A stretch of DNA of 64,000 bases, from assembly GCF_025465275.1 (NCBI RefSeq), contig NZ_JAODNK010000193.1, positions 1-64,000 on the forward strand, given 5' to 3'. Made by a program: the position numbers and the translations under genes. The notes beneath the pieces are model-generated. The model did no database searches and was not told the DNA's origin. It saw only the letters and a program-made list of their open reading frames with translations. The stretch comes from Nocardia sp. GTDB lineage: Bacteria; Actinomycetota; Actinomycetes; Mycobacteriales; Mycobacteriaceae. Shown piece after piece: positions 60,055 to 64,000 of this stretch; within the stretch, counting starts at the first letter, position 1, and every line of letters begins with the position of its first letter.

Positions 60055-61496
60055 CAAATCATGAGACACGACGCCAGATCTTGTACTGGCGTCTGCTGGC
60101 CGGTGTCTTCACCGGGGATCAGCAGCCGACGCTGGAGCAGGCGAGTGCGGGCATCGTCGACGATCTGGGGTTGCCGCTGGCCGTGCTCGATCCGGGCATC
60201 TCCATCGACAATGTGGTGCAACGGTATCCGGCGATGCAGGCGGAGTTCGACAGCCTCGATTTCTCCGAGACCGGGGACGCTGCGGCTGAGGATGCCCAGA
60301 CCGAGAGCACTGCGGCTGAGGATGCCCAGACCGAGAGCACCGCGGCTGTAGACGCCCCGACCGAGGGCACTGCGGCCGGGGAGATCGAGGACTCCGCGAC
60401 CGAGGACTCGGCAGCCGAGGTCGTCGAGGCCGCGGCCGATGCACCCCGACCCATCGGCGCAGCCGATGTCCGCACCGCCGCACTGGTTTCCAAGCTGCTG
60501 CTGAACGTCTTCGCCACCGGCTCCGGTCAGGTCAGCGCCGCCCAACTGGGGGGCTGGCAGTCCGATGCCAATTGGCTGCGCCGCTGCCTGGGCGAAGAGG
60601 CCGGTACCGTGCAGGGTGTGCTCACCGGCCTGGAGGGCGAACTGGTGTCCCGCATGCGGCTGCGCGAAGTGCTGGCCGATCCGCACCTGGCCGCCCAGCT
60701 CACCCCGAGCATGTCGCTCATCGAACAACTGTTGCGCGACAAGCACAATCTGTCCGGAGTGGCGCTGGCCAATGCCAAACGCCTCATCCGCCGCTATATC
60801 GACGAGGTCGCCGAAGTGCTGCGCACCCAGGTGCAGCAGACCAGCGTCGGCACTGTCGACCGCTCGGTCCCGCCCAAACGCATTCTGCGCAATTTGGATG
60901 TGGACCGGACCATCTGGAAGAACCTGCCCAACTGGAATCCCCAGGACGAGCGGCTCTACGTCGACCGGCTCTACTACCGCCAGACCGCCAAGCGCACCGT
61001 CCCCGCCCGCATGATCGTGGTGGTGGACCAGTCCGGCTCCATGGTCGACTCCATGGTGAACTGCACCATTCTGGCGTCGATCTTCGCGGGCCTGCCCAAG
61101 GTGGATGTGCACCTCATCGCCTACGACACCCGCGCCCTGGATCTCACCCCGTGGGTGCACGACCCGTTCGAGGTGCTCCTGCGCACCAATCTCGGGGGCG
61201 GCAATGACGGCCCGGTCGCCATGGCCATGGCCCAGCCCAAGATCACCGACCCGAAAAATACCGTACTGGTGTGGATTTCGGACTTCTACGAGTTCGACCG
61301 CTCACAGCCGCTGTTCGAGGCCATGGAGTCGGTGCACCGCTCCGGAGTGAAGCTCATCCCGGTCGGCTCGGTGAACAGCTCCGGCCACCAGAGCGTCAAT
61401 CCGTGGTTCCGCGAACGGTTCAAAGCCCTTGGCACCCCGGTGCTTTCCGGACACATCCAGAAGCTCGTGAACGAGCTCAAGAACTTTCTCGACTAG
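60051..61496 (+). CDS. VWA-domain protein of the MoxR/VWA operon
   Basis: 481 residues. N-terminal helices are followed by an acidic linker made of a tandem repeat (about 76-125) and a helical domain. The C-terminal VWA domain begins MIVVVDQSGSMVDSM, with the MIDAS D-x-S-x-S at residue 326. The later metal-site Thr is in LLRTNLGGGND and the Asp in WISDFYEF. VWA partners of MoxR ATPases bind targets and stimulate ATP-driven remodelling. ATG 60051 overlaps the preceding stop by 4 bp; a longer open frame upstream is a shadow. Confidence 0.88.
   Translation: MTNHETRRQILYWRLLAGVFTGDQQPTLEQASAGIVDDLGLPLAVLDPGISIDNVVQRYPAMQAEFDSLDFSETGDAAAEDAQTESTAAEDAQTESTAAVDAPTEGTAAGEIEDSATEDSAAEVVEAAADAPRPIGAADVRTAALVSKLLLNVFATGSGQVSAAQLGGWQSDANWLRRCLGEEAGTVQGVLTGLEGELVSRMRLREVLADPHLAAQLTPSMSLIEQLLRDKHNLSGVALANAKRLIRRYIDEVAEVLRTQVQQTSVGTVDRSVPPKRILRNLDVDRTIWKNLPNWNPQDERLYVDRLYYRQTAKRTVPARMIVVVDQSGSMVDSMVNCTILASIFAGLPKVDVHLIAYDTRALDLTPWVHDPFEVLLRTNLGGGNDGPVAMAMAQPKITDPKNTVLVWISDFYEFDRSQPLFEAMESVHRSGVKLIPVGSVNSSGHQSVNPWFRERFKALGTPVLSGHIQKLVNELKNFLD
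60281..60370 (+). repeat. 30-bp tandem repeat in the VWA gene
   Basis: Two identical 30-bp units (60281-60310 and 60311-60340) and a diverged third encode the acidic decapeptide AAEDAQTEST. The linker length is likely variable between strains. Confidence 0.85.
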
Positions 61497-61509
61497 GAGA
61501 TCAGCCATT

Positions 61510-62628
61510 ATGAACGACGTTTTGCGCGCCCCCGCCGAGACCAAGTACGCCGAAGAACTCGATTGGCTGGAGTCCATCGACGACGGCCCCAAGCCGTACA
61601 CGTGGCGGCTGAGCCCGAAGATGGTGCGGCTGTTCATCCTCGGCTCCGAACGCGCCGACGGGCTGGACCGCGAGGTGGCGCAGAAGTGGTTCGGTGACCG
61701 CAGCTTCGTCGAGCGCAGCATTGTCACGCTGGCCTCGGACCGAGGTCTGCTGCTCATCGGTGATCCGGGTACCGGCAAGAGCTGGCTGGCCGAGTTGCTT
61801 GCCGCTGCCATCAGCCGCAATTCCACGCTGGTGGTGCAGGGCACGGCCGGCACCACCGAGGACCACATCAAGTACTCGTGGAATATCTCCATGGTCATCG
61901 CCAAGGGTCAGTCGCGGGAGTCGATGATCCCGTCGCCGATCATGACCGCCATGGAGCAGGGCGTGATCGGCCGCTTCGAGGAGCTCACCCGCTCCACCAG
62001 CGATGTGCAGGACGCGCTGATCTCCATCCTGTCGGAGAAGTACGTCTCGATTCCCGAGCTCGATGACGACAATGTGGTGTTCGCGCAGCCGGGCTTCTCC
62101 ATTATCGCGACCGCGAACAGCCGCGACCGGGGTGTGAACGACCTGTCCTCGGCACTCAAGCGGCGCTTCAATTTTGTGCGAATTCCCGTGGTATCCAACA
62201 AGAAGAGCGAGGCGGAGATCGTGCGCTTCCGCACCGCGGAACTGCTGCGCCGCCACTCCCTCGAACTGGAACTGCCGCCTACGTTGCTGGACATCCTGCT
62301 GGAGAGCTTCGCCGATCTGCGCGCCGCCGCGGCGGCAGCCACCAGCGACGACGACAAACTGGAGTCGGCGCTGTCCACCGCCGAGCAGATCGGCGTGCTC
62401 GAAGACGCCATCCTGCACAGCCAGTTCTTCGGTGCGAAGGAGCTCAGCGCCGAAATCCTCGCCGGTTCGCTGGTCGGGTCCCTGGCCCGGCGGCAGCCCG
62501 AGGACCTGGCCATTTTCAACAAGTACCTGCACGGTGTGGTCGAGCCGCGCACCAAGGACAAGAAGGGCAAAGCCCCCTGGGCCGAGTTCCTGGAGGGTGG
62601 CCGGGCCGCGATCGCGAGGCTCTCGTGA
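61510..62628 (+). CDS. MoxR-type AAA+ ATPase
   Basis: 372 residues. Walker A is LLIGDPGTGKSW (84-92). The Walker B position reads VIGRFEELTR, where Glu replaces the usual Asp of D-E. Sensor 1 is in FSIIATANSRDRGVNDL, with the Arg finger/sensor region LSSALKRRFNFVRIPVV. This is the ATP motor of the system, expected to form hexamers with the VWA protein. GGAGATC precedes the ATG. It overlaps the last gene by GTGA. Confidence 0.9.
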   Translation: MNDVLRAPAETKYAEELDWLESIDDGPKPYTWRLSPKMVRLFILGSERADGLDREVAQKWFGDRSFVERSIVTLASDRGLLLIGDPGTGKSWLAELLAAAISRNSTLVVQGTAGTTEDHIKYSWNISMVIAKGQSRESMIPSPIMTAMEQGVIGRFEELTRSTSDVQDALISILSEKYVSIPELDDDNVVFAQPGFSIIATANSRDRGVNDLSSALKRRFNFVRIPVVSNKKSEAEIVRFRTAELLRRHSLELELPPTLLDILLESFADLRAAAAAATSDDDKLESALSTAEQIGVLEDAILHSQFFGAKELSAEILAGSLVGSLARRQPEDLAIFNKYLHGVVEPRTKDKKGKAPWAEFLEGGRAAIARLS

Positions 62629-64000
62629 CCGTCTCCGATACCCGGTCCGCGCCGAATGCCTTTGCCGCGCTGCGGGATCAGCTGGCGGACGCCGCCGTCG
62701 CGTTCGCCGGCGCGCCCGGAGCGGCGGGCGATATCCTGGCGGGCATTGTCGACGATGTCGACCGGGCGCTGACGGAGCGGCTGGAGATCTTCCCGGTCTG
62801 CCACCACTCCCCCGCCTCCGGTCTGGCGATGGTGCGGCGGCTGCGCGAAAAGCAGCCGAGCGTCATCTATTTGGAGCTGTGCGAAGATCTGCGGCCGCTG
62901 GTGGAGGAACTGCGAAATTGCCGGTTACCGGTGGCATTGCAGGCCTTCGCCACCGATACCACGGGTTTCCCGACGGAATGGGCGCCGCTGTCGGTGGTCG
63001 CGCCGATCACCGAGTCCTCGGCCGAGTACCAGGCTATCGCGTATGCGCTCGATACGCCGGGAGTCGAACTGGTGCTGGTGGATCGGTCCACCGATCACGT
63101 GTTCCAGTGGGCTCCCGAGGCAGAGCAATCGCAACCGGCTGACGGCGAGCAGCCCGAGGACGACGGGCTGCACGGCGCGGCGGTCGGCATTGAAATCGGT
63201 GATCTGCGACCGCGTTTCGCCGAACTGGAAGAACACCTGCTGCACCACGGCAAGGTCCGGCACTGGTCGGAGTGGTGGGACCAATACGTGGAGCAGCCCC
63301 TCGCGGACGCCGACTACGACACTTATCGCCAGGTCATGGTGATGATCGGCAGTCTGTTCCGGCGGCTGCGGCGCGGCAGCACCGCCGAGGACGAAGATCG
63401 CGAACGGTACATGTGGACTCGCATGCGAGAACACTTGGCCGCCAATAGTATCGATCCGGCTGGGGCGCTGTACGTGTGCGGCGCGGCCCATGCGGCCAGC
63501 CCGGTCGAACAGTTCGGCCTGGAGTCGGACGCGCCGTTCGAGATCTCGCCGCGCTCGGCCACCGTCTGGCACTACGGACTGATTCCGTCCAGCCATTCCG
63601 CGATCGAAGCACAGTTCGGGCTGGCCGGGGGCGCGGTGTCGATCGCGGCGGCCACCTGGGCGAAGGGCTTGCGGCGGGGGAAATTACAGCCGTTCGAGCT
63701 GGAAGGCCAGCCGGGAGCGAAGAAGCGCGCCAACAAGCTACCGCTGCTCCCAGCCGAGCCGGAAGCCGAAGTGGCGGATCAGCTTTCAGGATTCCTGTCC
63801 CGGCCGCCGGTCCTGGACCCACTCGATGAGGCCGAGCTCCTGGAATGGTCGGTGGACATCGTCCGGCTGGCCCGTCGCAATGGCTACCTGGCCAGCACCG
63901 CCGACGCCATCGCCATCTTCGAGACCTCGATCCTATTGGCGGGCTTACGAAATCGCGCCCGGCCGACACCGTACGACTTCCAGGACGCGGCCGTCACCTG
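62625..64000 (+). CDS. DUF5682-like protein, ChaN/TIKI-type fold (partial)
   Basis: GTG 62625 overlaps the MoxR stop as GTGA. The frame is open for 458 codons to the window edge, so the C-terminus is missing. IFPVCHHSPASGLAMVRRL, VIYLELCEDLRPLVEEL and ALYVCGAAHAASPV fit the His, Glu and G-x-x-H positions of the EreA/ChaN/TraB/TIKI hydrolase superfamily, to which DUF5682 belongs. Members are metal-dependent hydrolases or peptidases; here it may be the effector or a processing enzyme of the MoxR/VWA system. An acidic insert is at about 165-180. Confidence 0.8.
   Translation, partial: MTVSDTRSAPNAFAALRDQLADAAVAFAGAPGAAGDILAGIVDDVDRALTERLEIFPVCHHSPASGLAMVRRLREKQPSVIYLELCEDLRPLVEELRNCRLPVALQAFATDTTGFPTEWAPLSVVAPITESSAEYQAIAYALDTPGVELVLVDRSTDHVFQWAPEAEQSQPADGEQPEDDGLHGAAVGIEIGDLRPRFAELEEHLLHHGKVRHWSEWWDQYVEQPLADADYDTYRQVMVMIGSLFRRLRRGSTAEDEDRERYMWTRMREHLAANSIDPAGALYVCGAAHAASPVEQFGLESDAPFEISPRSATVWHYGLIPSSHSAIEAQFGLAGGAVSIAAATWAKGLRRGKLQPFELEGQPGAKKRANKLPLLPAEPEAEVADQLSGFLSRPPVLDPLDEAELLEWSVDIVRLARRNGYLASTADAIAIFETSILLAGLRNRARPTPYDFQDAAVT

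Noticed and set aside
58971..61160. Very long leftward open frame opposite the MoxR/VWA operon
   Set aside because: A GC-rich shadow with repetitive LG-GILSRS sequence and no ribosome site; the + strand genes are coupled and have known motifs.
1..64000. CRISPR arrays, insertion sequences, integrases or phage genes
   Set aside because: No regularly spaced repeats, transposase motifs or terminal inverted repeats were seen by reading the window.

Overview
The window reads as chromosome from a GC-rich, mycolate-type actinomycete, most likely Nocardia or a close relative. The reasons are a complete yrbE/mce lipid-import operon, a DesA-type acyl-ACP desaturase, many acyl-CoA genes, TetR regulators, overlapping ATGA/TGATG gene junctions and several probable leaderless starts. 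The genus is an inference. No transposase, integrase, phage gene, CRISPR array or rRNA was seen.

Positions 1-20347 are a catabolic region. A long leftward operon (about 14046 to 166) encodes a MaoC hydratase, an SDR, three crotonases, two acyl-CoA ligases, a Rieske aromatic-ring dioxygenase (alpha and beta), a 68-residue protein, a CoA-transferase, a thiolase, an HMG-CoA-synthase-like/DUF35 fusion and an SCP-x-type thiolase. The mix of CoA ligase, ring dioxygenase, SCP-x thiolase and DUF35 protein recalls the ipf logic for ibuprofen and other aryl-alkanoates. A divergent TetR gene, then a crotonase, a double-hotdog thioesterase, an SDR, a second paralogous TetR, a thiolase and an acyl-CoA dehydrogenase complete the set. 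Almost the same 19-bp operator lies in both divergent promoters, so the two blocks look like one regulon.

Positions 20354-30813 are a leftward yrbEA-yrbEB-mceABCDEF operon followed by an Mce-associated protein and a DUF445-like membrane protein. Positions 31098-44561 are mixed single genes: an alpha/beta hydrolase, two related SDRs, TetR regulators with clear operators, a crotonase, the desaturase with a DosR-like box upstream, a drug-type MFS exporter with a triple operator array, two SAM methyltransferases of different families, small exported proteins, a PIG-L deacetylase and an M20 amidohydrolase. Very regular hairpins separate several of them.

Positions 44958-49180 hold a compact two-gene operon, a GNAT-ThiF (E1-like) fusion translationally coupled to a KAS III, with a convergent O-methyltransferase. 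It is the best candidate here for an undescribed small-molecule pathway. Positions 49470-54340 are a patchy stretch of hypothetical genes, a tRNA with a UAU anticodon and two disrupted genes (one frameshifted, one with an in-frame amber codon), plus a 31-codon gene with a strong ribosome binding site.

Positions 54430-57695 carry a secreted alpha/beta hydrolase, a divergent AraC regulator and a secretory lipase. From 58169 to the right edge runs a tightly coupled five-gene operon: SWIM-like zinc protein, unknown 458-residue protein, VWA protein, MoxR-type AAA+ ATPase and a DUF5682-like protein that runs off the window. This is a MoxR/VWA ternary system of the kind proposed to act in biological conflict or quality control.
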